Of a stretch of DNA of 43,770 nt, positions 1 through 7,801 are shown piece after piece. Source of the DNA: an uncultured Clostridia bacterium. GTDB lineage: Bacteria > Bacillota > Clostridia > Christensenellales > CAG-314. Made by a program: the position numbers and the translations under genes. The notes below the pieces were generated by a model. That model did not search any database. It was given only the letters and a program-made list of their open reading frames with translations, and was not told where the DNA came from. The first letter of the stretch is position 1. The number at the start of each line of letters is the position of its first letter. The stretch covers positions 1 to 43,770 of the forward strand of contig CANQCN010000008.1 in assembly GCA_947589685.1 (NCBI GenBank), written 5' to 3'.

Positions 1-995
1 CCGAAATACCAATTGTTGAATTTGGCTATCTCCACGTCGTCGCCGTCCTCAACGTACATCATCAGCTTGAACTGCAATTGCTCGGTGCAGTTGCCGCCCA
101 TTTTCCAGGTGATGACGCCCGTGCCGTCGGCTTTGAACAGCGAGGAGACGAAATCCGCTTCGGCAAACGCCTCTTGGGCATATCCGTACAACTGCGTGCC
201 CGTTGAATTGTTGGGGTTGTTCCAGATGTCGACGGAATTGGTATAAAGGGAATATGCCTCTTTTTCCTCGTCGGTCAGCTGCCAGCCGTAGTAATCGCCG
301 TGTTCGAAGTCGCCGTTAGTCAATTGCGTCGGATACTTGGGGAGAACACCGAGCGTAATAACCGCCGACGCAACGCGTTGATCGCCTTCGAGCGCATACA
401 AGGTTATATTTTTTTCTCCGAAGTCGGTACACTCTGCAATGATCTTGCCCGCGGACTCGGTAAAAGCGACGCCGTCGTCCAGACATTCCGCCGAATACGT
501 TATCGACGCATCCGCATCGAAGTAGGCGGACGGATCGATTATGTAACGGACATATGTCGTCGCACCGGGGAACATGATCTCCTCGACCGAAACACTGTCG
601 GTGGCTTTTTTGACGGTAACGCCGACATCACTGCCCGTAACGTTTACCGTAATGTCAAATTCCAATAACGTGTTACCCTTACTCGTACACTCTACGTGAA
701 CGGTGTAACTGCCCGCTGTTTGCGAACTGATGGTAAACTTGCCGTCCGCTACCGCCGAAAGCGTCAATTGCGCGTCGTCGGTAGAAACACGGTAGTCAAT
801 GTCGCTGATTTTTTCCTTGAAAAATGACGCGATGTCCACTTGAATACTGCCGTCGTCTAAATCAAGCCGAACAACGTTGTCTTCGTTCTTCAATTGAAGA
901 ACCGGTTGCTTGTCGCAAGCTGCCAACAGGGCAAAGCTCGCCACCAACAACAAGCACAAGATCAAAATCAAGCCAATTTGTATTGTGCGTTTCAT
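1..995 (-). CDS. Lipoprotein with GH32-associated beta-sandwich (3' end outside window)
   Basis: This is the last visible gene of the leftward sugar operon, and it runs off the left edge after about 331 codons. The start is ATG at 995 with an AGGAGG site 6 bases upstream. The N-terminus is a lipoprotein signal (lipobox LLAAC, Cys27), so the protein should be anchored outside the membrane. Residues about 30-215 form beta-rich, Ig-like segments. A module then begins with NGDFEHGDYYGW and ends near AKFNNWYF. From family knowledge this resembles the NGDFETGDLxGW beta-sandwich found at the front of some secreted GH32 fructanases, so the missing part may be a catalytic GH32 domain. Visible sequence alone cannot separate an enzyme from a binding protein. 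The gap to the upstream nucleoside hydrolase gene is 45 bp. Confidence 0.75.
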   Translation of the reverse strand, partial: MKRTIQIGLILILCLLLVASFALLAACDKQPVLQLKNEDNVVRLDLDDGSIQVDIASFFKEKISDIDYRVSTDDAQLTLSAVADGKFTISSQTAGSYTVHVECTSKGNTLLEFDITVNVTGSDVGVTVKKATDSVSVEEIMFPGATTYVRYIIDPSAYFDADASITYSAECLDDGVAFTESAGKIIAECTDFGEKNITLYALEGDQRVASAVITLGVLPKYPTQLTNGDFEHGDYYGWQLTDEEKEAYSLYTNSVDIWNNPNNSTGTQLYGYAQEAFAEADFVSSLFKADGTGVITWKMGGNCTEQLQFKLMMYVEDGDDVEIAKFNNWYF

Positions 996-1025
996 GTTGT
1001 TTCCTCCTGAGAAAATTTACTAAAA

Positions 1026-1040
1026 CAGTCTTTGCGACTG
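1026..1040 (-). terminator. Weak intra-operon hairpin
   Basis: On the minus strand CAGTC-GCAAA-GACTG is followed by TTTTAGT, immediately after the nucleoside hydrolase stop codon. The 5-bp stem is too short for a confident terminator. It may attenuate transcription into the distal lipoprotein gene. Confidence 0.3.
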
Positions 1041-1973
1041 CTAAGTTTCGAATGTTTTGTGCAAAAATATGCTTATAAATCTGTCGGCATCGACAGTTTT
1101 GGCGCACCGAATACGTTTTTTTCCAGGCGTTTTGTGTTGCAAATATTTGAAGAAATGATCTATATTGACCGTGAGTCCGCGAGTATGCTCGCCCTTCAAC
1201 TCCACCTCCGACCAAACCTGCTCGGTGGTACAAATACTGTCGTCGATGACGTAGTAAGCCGCGAGAGGATCGTGCAAAACGGGATTGAACCAACATTTGC
1301 TTTTCCACAAGCGCACAAGCTCCGCACAGTAACCCGTAAGTCCGTCGTTGTGAAGCGACAGCACCTTGCGCGTTTGCTCGTCGTTGAGCTGCGCTTGCCA
1401 GGTCACGTCGGCTCCGATAAACGTTGTCGACATATCCGACTTGAAAAGGATGTCGCACGCTTCGGGATCCATAGCGACGTTGTACTCCACAAATTGCTCG
1501 TAAAAGCAACCGCCCATGCAAACCGTATTGCAGCCGCTCATAGCTTTCGGATCGCGTTCGTAAGCTTTGGCTATGTTGGTGTAGGGACCTATCGCCAACA
1601 CGGTGAGATCCTTGCCGTACCGTTTGGCGTTGTCTATTATAAAATCCACCGCTTCATCGCCGTTTCGTTCGTCGATGTTGTTCGGACGACAGCTGTCGCC
1701 GTCGATTTCCGGAGTGTACTGCACAAAGCCGTCGTCCAACTTCGGCTGCCCGACATACGGCTTGCCGTAGCCTGCATAGACGGGTATATCGCCGCGCCCG
1801 GCAAGCTGCAATATACGCTTGGCCAGACGCGCCCTCAACGGCGTGTTTTTGAACACCGTAGTTACGCCCAGCAATCGAACGTTGTCGAATTTGAGCAACA
1901 ACAGCATCGCCAGAGCGTCGTCCGTATCGTCGCCGATGTCGGTATCCAAAATTATCAATTTTTCTTCACTCAT
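1041..1973 (-). CDS. Nucleoside hydrolase (IunH family)
   Basis: This 310-aa cytosolic protein of the inosine/uridine-preferring nucleoside hydrolase family cleaves the N-glycosidic bond of ribonucleosides to a base and free ribose. The N-terminal calcium- and ribose-binding motif DTDIGDDTDDALA (residues 10-22) is in the form common for the family. A central TNIAKAYERDP and a C-terminal HDPLAAYYVID supply the usual later motifs. Length is normal. It has a GGGAG site 6 bases before ATG and overlaps the upstream ATPase gene by 8 bp, so it belongs to the GH32/Opp operon. Together with the co-regulated ribokinase at 12915-13799 it would turn imported ribosides into ribose-5-phosphate. The preferred nucleoside cannot be read from the sequence. 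Confidence 0.93.
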   Translation of the reverse strand: MSEEKLIILDTDIGDDTDDALAMLLLLKFDNVRLLGVTTVFKNTPLRARLAKRILQLAGRGDIPVYAGYGKPYVGQPKLDDGFVQYTPEIDGDSCRPNNIDERNGDEAVDFIIDNAKRYGKDLTVLAIGPYTNIAKAYERDPKAMSGCNTVCMGGCFYEQFVEYNVAMDPEACDILFKSDMSTTFIGADVTWQAQLNDEQTRKVLSLHNDGLTGYCAELVRLWKSKCWFNPVLHDPLAAYYVIDDSICTTEQVWSEVELKGEHTRGLTVNIDHFFKYLQHKTPGKKRIRCAKTVDADRFISIFLHKTFET

Positions 1974-2976
1974 TTGTTTCTCCCGCGTCGTATGAGGGGA
2001 CTTCCCTCAGATTTTTACAGCAAACGATATGTTCATCGCTGTTTGTGTTGGCCAATTTCCAGGTTTTGCATTCTTCGTCCGCATACAGGCACCTATCGGC
2101 AAATGCGCAGCCGTCGCTTCTGTTGCGAATATCCGGTATTTCCATGCTTTTCAATCGAACTTCCGGTTTGCTGCGTTCGATGACGGGATCGGGAATGGGC
2201 ACGGACAAAATCAACGCCTGCGTGTAAGGATGCTTGGGGTGAACGATCACATCCTTAGCCTTGCCGAACTCCACAATTTCTCCCAAATACATTACCGCCA
2301 TGCGTCCTTCGCCCACAACGTATTTGACGGTGGACAAATCGTGGGTGATGTATACGATGGTTATGTTAAGCTTTTGATTGAGCGAGGCAAGCAATTTGAG
2401 AATGGAAAGTCTAAGCGACACGTCGATCATCGATATCGGCTCGTCCGCCACGATGATCTTCGGTTTAAGGGACAGCACTCTGGCGATGAGTACCCTTTGA
2501 CGCTGTCCGCCGCTGAGTTGATGAGGATATTTGTTCAGATACAGCTCTACCGGCGTCAACCCCACCATTTCCATGTTGTCTCCGATCATTGCGTCTATTT
2601 CCTCGCGCGAAAGCTTTTTGTTGTTTGCCTTTATGGGCGCATAAAGCGATTGATAGATAGTCTTTACGGGATTGAGCGCGGCATAACTGTCCTGCTGAAT
2701 AAATTGAACGCTTTTGCGATACAGCTTCTTTTCGGCATTGGAGGTCTTGGACAGATCTTTGCCCAAAAATTTGATCGTTCCGCCCGTGGGCGAGATCAAC
2801 CCCGTGATAAGTCTGCCCAAAGTGGTTTTGCCGCAACCCGATTCGCCCACTATTGCAAGGATCTCGCCCTCGTCGATGTCGAGATCGACGTCGCGAAGCA
2901 CGTGTACCCTTTCCACGCCGTTAAGCCCTCGCGAAGAAAAGGTCATATTCAGTTTTTCTATTTCCAAAATTTTCAT
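1966..2976 (-). CDS. Opp-type ABC transporter ATPase, OppF-like
   Basis: This 336-aa ATPase is the second nucleotide-binding subunit of the oligopeptide/nickel-type importer. It shows Walker A GESGCGKTT, signature LSGGQRQRV, Walker B IIVADEP, and the C-terminal oligopeptide-transporter extension with paired cysteines (CAFADRC). I chose ATG at 2976 because it forms an ATGA overlap with the stop of the preceding ATPase, and the protein then begins MKILEIEKLNMTF as its paralogues do. A longer in-frame reading upstream to 3102 would lie inside the neighbour's coding region. The importer sits in a glycosidase and nucleoside hydrolase operon, so its cargo may be an oligosaccharide or a riboside rather than a peptide (inference). 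Confidence 0.95.
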   Translation of the reverse strand: MKILEIEKLNMTFSSRGLNGVERVHVLRDVDLDIDEGEILAIVGESGCGKTTLGRLITGLISPTGGTIKFLGKDLSKTSNAEKKLYRKSVQFIQQDSYAALNPVKTIYQSLYAPIKANNKKLSREEIDAMIGDNMEMVGLTPVELYLNKYPHQLSGGQRQRVLIARVLSLKPKIIVADEPISMIDVSLRLSILKLLASLNQKLNITIVYITHDLSTVKYVVGEGRMAVMYLGEIVEFGKAKDVIVHPKHPYTQALILSVPIPDPVIERSKPEVRLKSMEIPDIRNRSDGCAFADRCLYADEECKTWKLANTNSDEHIVCCKNLREVPSYDAGETNE

Positions 2977-3968
2977 AGTTTTTGCGTATTGTTCGCGTAC
3001 AGATGACAACTGATGTAGTGTTCGTCGCCGATCTTTTGTAACGGCGGACGCTGCTCCGTGCAAATATCCATACAATATTTGCAACGCGGATGGAAGGGAC
3101 AACCGGAAGGCAAATTGCGAATGTCGGGAGGATTGCCCTCAATGGGCTGAATTTCCTCAGGCGATTTGAGTATGGACGGAGTCGCCTCTATCAAGCCGCG
3201 CGTATACGGGTGTTTTTTCTCTTTGAACAACGTGTAGGCGTCCGCATACTCCATAACGCTGCCCGCATACATAACCGCAATGTTGTCGGCGACCTTTGCC
3301 ACAATGCCGATGTCGTGAGTCAGCAGGATAAGCGTTTTGCCGAGATTTTTGTTTATGTCCGTCAATTGGTTGAAAATGTATTTTTGCGTGATGACGTCCA
3401 ACGCCGTCGTAGGCTCGTCCAATATGATCAGATCGGGGTTGAGCAACAACGCAAACGCTATCATAACGCGTTGCTTCATTCCGCCCGACATCTGATGCGG
3501 ATATGCCTTGAACACACGCTTTGCATCCAGCTTTACCAAATCGAACAAATAGTTTAAGCGTTCGTCGAATTTCTCCTTGGAGGCGATCGCATCGTGGTAA
3601 TACGCCGTTTCGTAAAACTGATCGTAGATCGTCATCAGCGGGTTGAGCGTGCTTTGCGAGGCTTGAAATACCATCGAAACCTTTGACCAGCGAAATTTGC
3701 GCAGCTGCTCGTTTTTGAGAGCGGATACGTCTATTTTGTTGTCGCCGTCGAAAAAATAAACGTTGCCTTGCGTAAGCTTGCCCGGCGAAGATATAGCTTG
3801 CAGCAATGCGCTTACGACCGTCGTTTTGCCGCTGCCGCTTTCGCCCACAAAGGCGGTTATCTTGCCCTTTTCTATGTCCAACGAAAAGTCCCTTACCGCC
3901 CTGAGGCTTTGCTTTTTCATCACGTAATCTATGGTTACATTGTCAAAAGATACAAGAATGTCGTTCAT
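2973..3968 (-). CDS. Opp-type ABC transporter ATPase, OppD-like
   Basis: This 331-aa ATPase is the first nucleotide-binding subunit of the importer. Motifs are Walker A GESGSGKTT, signature MSGGMKQRV, Walker B LIILDEPTTALD, H-loop LLTHDIG, and the C-terminal Cys cluster (CPFHPRCKYCMDIC) typical of OppD/DppD. ATG at 3968 lies 1 bp after the upstream permease stop. The product starts MNDILVSFDNV, as expected for the family. A longer reading to 4031 would overlap the permease and is rejected. Confidence 0.95.
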   Translation of the reverse strand: MNDILVSFDNVTIDYVMKKQSLRAVRDFSLDIEKGKITAFVGESGSGKTTVVSALLQAISSPGKLTQGNVYFFDGDNKIDVSALKNEQLRKFRWSKVSMVFQASQSTLNPLMTIYDQFYETAYYHDAIASKEKFDERLNYLFDLVKLDAKRVFKAYPHQMSGGMKQRVMIAFALLLNPDLIILDEPTTALDVITQKYIFNQLTDINKNLGKTLILLTHDIGIVAKVADNIAVMYAGSVMEYADAYTLFKEKKHPYTRGLIEATPSILKSPEEIQPIEGNPPDIRNLPSGCPFHPRCKYCMDICTEQRPPLQKIGDEHYISCHLYANNTQKL

Positions 3969-3969
3969 A

Positions 3970-4878
3970 TCAGTTTTTCCTGAGTCTTGGATTAAATGCC
4001 TCGTCCAAGCCGTTGGAGAAGAGTATCGCACCGATTTGGAACAGCATAATGGTTACTATCGGAGCAATTATACTCAATCGTGCCGCCGGTATTGCAAAGG
4101 CGCCGCTGTTGCGCGCGTTAACGATGATTCCGCCCCAATTGGTCGGTTCGAACAGCGCAAGTCCCAAAGTCATCATTCCCACGCTTGCCGTTATCGCATT
4201 TTTCATACTGCTGATAAAGTTGATTGCCACAAAGGACATTATGTTGGGGAGCAGTTCCGAAAATATGATGTGAGCCTTGCTTAACCCCATGACCTTGCAA
4301 ATCTGTATAAAGTCCCGCTCTTTGAGAGAAATGATCTGCGCCCGCACCGCTCGCGCCAACCCCGGCCAACTGAAAATACTCAATATCACTGCCAGAGTGA
4401 AGTTGTCCTTGATGGTGATGAACATGGACATAATGAGCAAAATCGGGAAGGTAGGCAGCGACATCACGACATTGAGAACAACGCCGATCACCTTGTCCGT
4501 CCAACCGCCGGCATATCCTGCCACAATGCCCACCACGGCGCCCAAGCCGACGGTCATAAGCGCCGTCATAAACGCAATCGACATCACGTCTCTCGTGCCG
4601 TAAATGATCATATCGAACAGATCTCTGCCCATACCGTCGGTGCCGAGAATATGCTCTGCCGATGGGGATTGGTACATTTGACTGAACGACGTAGTTTCGT
4701 CGTAAGGAAAGATCAACCTGCCGAACAAAGCCAAAAACACGAATAGCATCAGGATTATGGCGCCGGCAAATGCCTTTTTGTTGCCGTAGATCATCGACGC
4801 AAAGGTGGCGACGCTTTTGCCCAAGCCCTTGAAGAAGGTCGCGAGTCCCTTGCCGAATTTTTTCAATGCTGCTTTCAT
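3970..4878 (-). CDS. Opp-type ABC permease, OppC-like
   Basis: This 302-aa inner-membrane permease has an N-terminal helix (residues about 37-54), the OppC-specific segment HILGTDGMGRDLFDMIIYGTR, and about five further hydrophobic helices. The EAA-type loop that contacts the ATPases is MGLSKAHIIFSELLPN, in the expected position after helix 4. The family is usually 280-320 aa. It follows the OppB-like gene by 4 bp and is one of a tightly packed five-gene importer. Confidence 0.95.
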   Translation of the reverse strand: MKAALKKFGKGLATFFKGLGKSVATFASMIYGNKKAFAGAIILMLFVFLALFGRLIFPYDETTSFSQMYQSPSAEHILGTDGMGRDLFDMIIYGTRDVMSIAFMTALMTVGLGAVVGIVAGYAGGWTDKVIGVVLNVVMSLPTFPILLIMSMFITIKDNFTLAVILSIFSWPGLARAVRAQIISLKERDFIQICKVMGLSKAHIIFSELLPNIMSFVAINFISSMKNAITASVGMMTLGLALFEPTNWGGIIVNARNSGAFAIPAARLSIIAPIVTIMLFQIGAILFSNGLDEAFNPRLRKN

Positions 4879-4882
4879 TACG

Positions 4883-5911
4883 CTACCTCTCCCTTATACG
4901 CGGATCGAGCAAGCCGCAAACGGTGTCGGCAAGCAAATTGGCGATGATGATAAAAAAGCTCAGGAACACAAACAATCCTTGTACCACAAAGTAGTCGCGT
5001 TTGCCGATATAGATCGTGAATGCTCTGCCTATTCCCGGATAGGCAAATACGCTTTCCATAACCGCAGAGCCGCCGAAAAGATAGGCAAAATTGATCACCA
5101 ACGAGGTAATAAGCGGCAACATCGCGTTGCGTTTGAGGTAACGTCTGTCGATAAGCCTCGGAGGCAAACCGCGAATGACCGCGGCATTGACGTAGTCGTC
5201 ACCCAAAACCGATACAGCCGAACCCTTTGCCATAAGCGCCCAACCGCCGATTTGCGCAACGGTGCATGTGAATATCGGCAGGGCGGCATGATGCAATATG
5301 CTTGCAAGAAACTGCCAAAAGTTTCCCTTGCTGGACAGATCGTACGCACCGTAGGTGGGAAAAATTCCCGCCACCGATCCGAGATACATCAGCAAAATCA
5401 CGCCTAACAAATAGTCGGGAATGGAGCTTGTGACCGTTATCGCGCCCGTCATAATAGTATCGGTCAAGCCATTGCGCTTGCGCGCCATGCGCACGCCCAT
5501 GCCCGTACCGATGATAAAGCTCAAAAACAGCGAAGTACTTGACACAAGCAATGTCCAAGGAAGGTAATCGCGTATCAATGTGTTGGCGGTCACGTCCTCC
5601 AAAAACATGCTTTGACCGAGATTGCCGCGCATCAAGCCGCCCAAATAGCTTACAAACGCCGAAAAGATGTTTTGTTCGGGATCGTAGTTGAGCAAACGAG
5701 TCGCCGTTTCGTAAGCCTCTTCGTAGGGCACCTTCATTGTGTTTTGCAAATTGAGCGCATATTGATGCACTACGTCGCCGGGCAGACTCTTTATCAATAC
5801 GAAGGACAGCACCGTCACTATCAACATCGTGAGCAACGTCAGCAACAGCTTCGTCCAAAAGTATTTGGTTTTGTAAAAGAAAGCTTTGAGCTTTCGTCCG
5901 AAATTGCTCAT
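4883..5911 (-). CDS. Opp-type ABC permease, OppB-like
   Basis: This 342-aa permease pairs with the OppC-like protein to form the translocation channel. It has one N-terminal helix after a basic stretch, a large extracytoplasmic segment with NLGQSMFLEDVTAN (the usual LGxS region), and five C-terminal helices. The EAA loop region reads RGLPPRLIDRRYLKRNAMLP. A GAGCT site precedes ATG at 5911, and the gene sits 18 bp after the solute-binding protein gene. Confidence 0.94.
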   Translation of the reverse strand: MSNFGRKLKAFFYKTKYFWTKLLLTLLTMLIVTVLSFVLIKSLPGDVVHQYALNLQNTMKVPYEEAYETATRLLNYDPEQNIFSAFVSYLGGLMRGNLGQSMFLEDVTANTLIRDYLPWTLLVSSTSLFLSFIIGTGMGVRMARKRNGLTDTIMTGAITVTSSIPDYLLGVILLMYLGSVAGIFPTYGAYDLSSKGNFWQFLASILHHAALPIFTCTVAQIGGWALMAKGSAVSVLGDDYVNAAVIRGLPPRLIDRRYLKRNAMLPLITSLVINFAYLFGGSAVMESVFAYPGIGRAFTIYIGKRDYFVVQGLFVFLSFFIIIANLLADTVCGLLDPRIRER

Positions 5912-5929
5912 TGACAGCTCCTTGCAGAA

Positions 5930-7792
5930 TCAGGCTTTGCTTGCGGGATACAATCTGCCGTTGTACAGCGCCGCACCGTGGTCGTAAAACAGAATCGTGT
6001 ACAGAAGCTCGATGTGATCTTCGGAACCGTTTTCGGGCACATACTGAATGTCGTGATTTTCGGCGATCTTGTCGGGGAAGGGCAAACCCGCTATCTTTGA
6101 CGAATTGTACAAGCCGCCGGAGCTTTCCTGAAACATATTGATACCGACATTGAGGCGCGCAATACCCAAAACCAAATTGTCCACGGCATTTGTCAGCTGC
6201 TCGCCCGAATAGGTCAGCAATGCGTCAATGCAATCCGCGGGAGTAAAGCGTTGATCGTTGTAGCCCGTCAGCACCTCGTCTTTCAAATATTTGAGATTGG
6301 CTGTGGCGCCGATACCGGAGTTGTAAAACTCATTGAAGCATGCCGAAGGATAGTTGTAAGAAGCGTTGTAGGAAGTGTTGTCGCACACCATGTCATACGG
6401 GCTGTTTTCCTGCGTTGCCAAGGCGTAAAACTCCGCATAACCGGAGGCGCGTTTGAGACTTGCCGTGATACCGAAGTTTACAAGCTGAGCTTGCACCGCC
6501 TCCGCCACCGTTGACGGTACCGTGTTGGAGCCGTCGTATCCGATAACTATCTCGACAAGCTTGCCGCTGTTGTCATACCATTTGCCGCTGCGACGTTGCC
6601 AACCCGCTTCCGTAAGCAGTTGCTCCGCTTTGCTCCAATCGTAGCTGTAAGTGAATTGTTCCTCCAACTGACCGTGCGCGCCCGCAGACATCCAGGTAGC
6701 CATGTCTGTATCCGTCATTCCCGTCATCGTCGTGTAGGACGTCTGAGCATAGTAGCACGCAAGCGAACGTATTTCGTCACGATCGAAGATGTACTGAAAT
6801 GCCTCGCGTACCTTGGGCGTCCACAACGTGCTTTGCTTTTGCATATTGAACTTGGCGCCGTGCGCATAGGGGGAAGGTACTTTGTAAAAGACAATGTCCT
6901 TATTGGCGGAAAGTATGCTTTCCACTATGGGCTTGGCGGGAGTGTTCAACCACAGATCGATATCGCCGGAAATCAGCATGCTGGCAAACAAGGACGCGTC
7001 GCCGACGCTGTTTATCAGCTTGATGCGCTCGAAGCCGACCTTGTCCTTGTCGTACCAATTTTCGTTTTTGACAAGTATCATCTCGTTGGCGTCGTAGTTG
7101 GCTATGCAGTAAGGTCCGGTCGCGGGGAAATACTCCGGGACATACGCTTGATAACGTCCGTAGTTGTCGGCAAGCGCTGCCGATTCGTCCGCAGTCAACT
7201 CCTTGCCGAAGGTCGCCATCGCTTCCGACGCTGCCGACGCGGCATTGTCATAGATGGAGATAGCCGTATCCGCAAAGGTTTTGAATACCGAATAAGGAAC
7301 GCATGCCACGCGGTCTGTGACCAACAACAAAGTTTTGATCTTGTCCGCAAGCCGATACTCTTTGTTCCAATAAATTTTTACGTCGAGTTTGTCGGACGCT
7401 TCTATCTTTGTCGCATATTTTGTAAGCGACGTGTTGTTGAGGTAATAGAATGCAACTACGTCCTGCGCCGTAAATTGCTCCTCCGTGCCCTGCCAATAGA
7501 CATCGCCGCGCAGCTTTACGGTGCTTGTGCCGTCCTCGCTGTGAGAAATGCTCTCTGCCGTCGTGTAATACACTTCGTCTACCGTACGCAAAAAGTCTCC
7601 TAAGCCTTCCACAACGTACCAGGAAACAGGTCCCATCGAAGCGCCGGAATAGAAATGTCCGCCCAAGCCTTCTTCCGTCCAGGAATGGACGTACACAAGC
7701 TCGTCGGCATTGTTCGGCTTGCAAGCAGCCAAACCGATGACCGTCGAAACGATCAACAATATACCCAGCAAAATACCCAATAATTTTTTCAT
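5930..7792 (-). CDS. Opp/SBP_bac_5-type solute-binding lipoprotein
   Basis: This 620-aa extracellular receptor serves the ABC importer. The lipobox VIGLAAC (Cys24) predicts membrane anchoring. The mature part follows the SBP_bac_5 pattern: STVKLRGDVYWQGTEEQFTAQDVVAFYYLN near the front (read in pieces), a YDANEMILVKNENWYDKD segment, and a KVREAFQYIFDRDEIRSLA segment. Length is at the upper end of the family. An AAGGAGGAG site lies just before ATG at 7792, and the gap to the GH32 lipoprotein is 9 bp. Given the neighbours, the ligand may be the oligosaccharide or riboside released by the surface glycosidase (inference). Confidence 0.93.
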   Translation of the reverse strand: MKKLLGILLGILLIVSTVIGLAACKPNNADELVYVHSWTEEGLGGHFYSGASMGPVSWYVVEGLGDFLRTVDEVYYTTAESISHSEDGTSTVKLRGDVYWQGTEEQFTAQDVVAFYYLNNTSLTKYATKIEASDKLDVKIYWNKEYRLADKIKTLLLVTDRVACVPYSVFKTFADTAISIYDNAASAASEAMATFGKELTADESAALADNYGRYQAYVPEYFPATGPYCIANYDANEMILVKNENWYDKDKVGFERIKLINSVGDASLFASMLISGDIDLWLNTPAKPIVESILSANKDIVFYKVPSPYAHGAKFNMQKQSTLWTPKVREAFQYIFDRDEIRSLACYYAQTSYTTMTGMTDTDMATWMSAGAHGQLEEQFTYSYDWSKAEQLLTEAGWQRRSGKWYDNSGKLVEIVIGYDGSNTVPSTVAEAVQAQLVNFGITASLKRASGYAEFYALATQENSPYDMVCDNTSYNASYNYPSACFNEFYNSGIGATANLKYLKDEVLTGYNDQRFTPADCIDALLTYSGEQLTNAVDNLVLGIARLNVGINMFQESSGGLYNSSKIAGLPFPDKIAENHDIQYVPENGSEDHIELLYTILFYDHGAALYNGRLYPASKA

Positions 7793-7801
7793 AACTCCTC
7801 C

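Noticed and set aside
1032..2183. 383-aa plus-strand frame opposite the nucleoside hydrolase and ATPase genes
   Set aside because: It is antisense to two clear gene families, has low-complexity His/Arg composition and no ribosome binding site.
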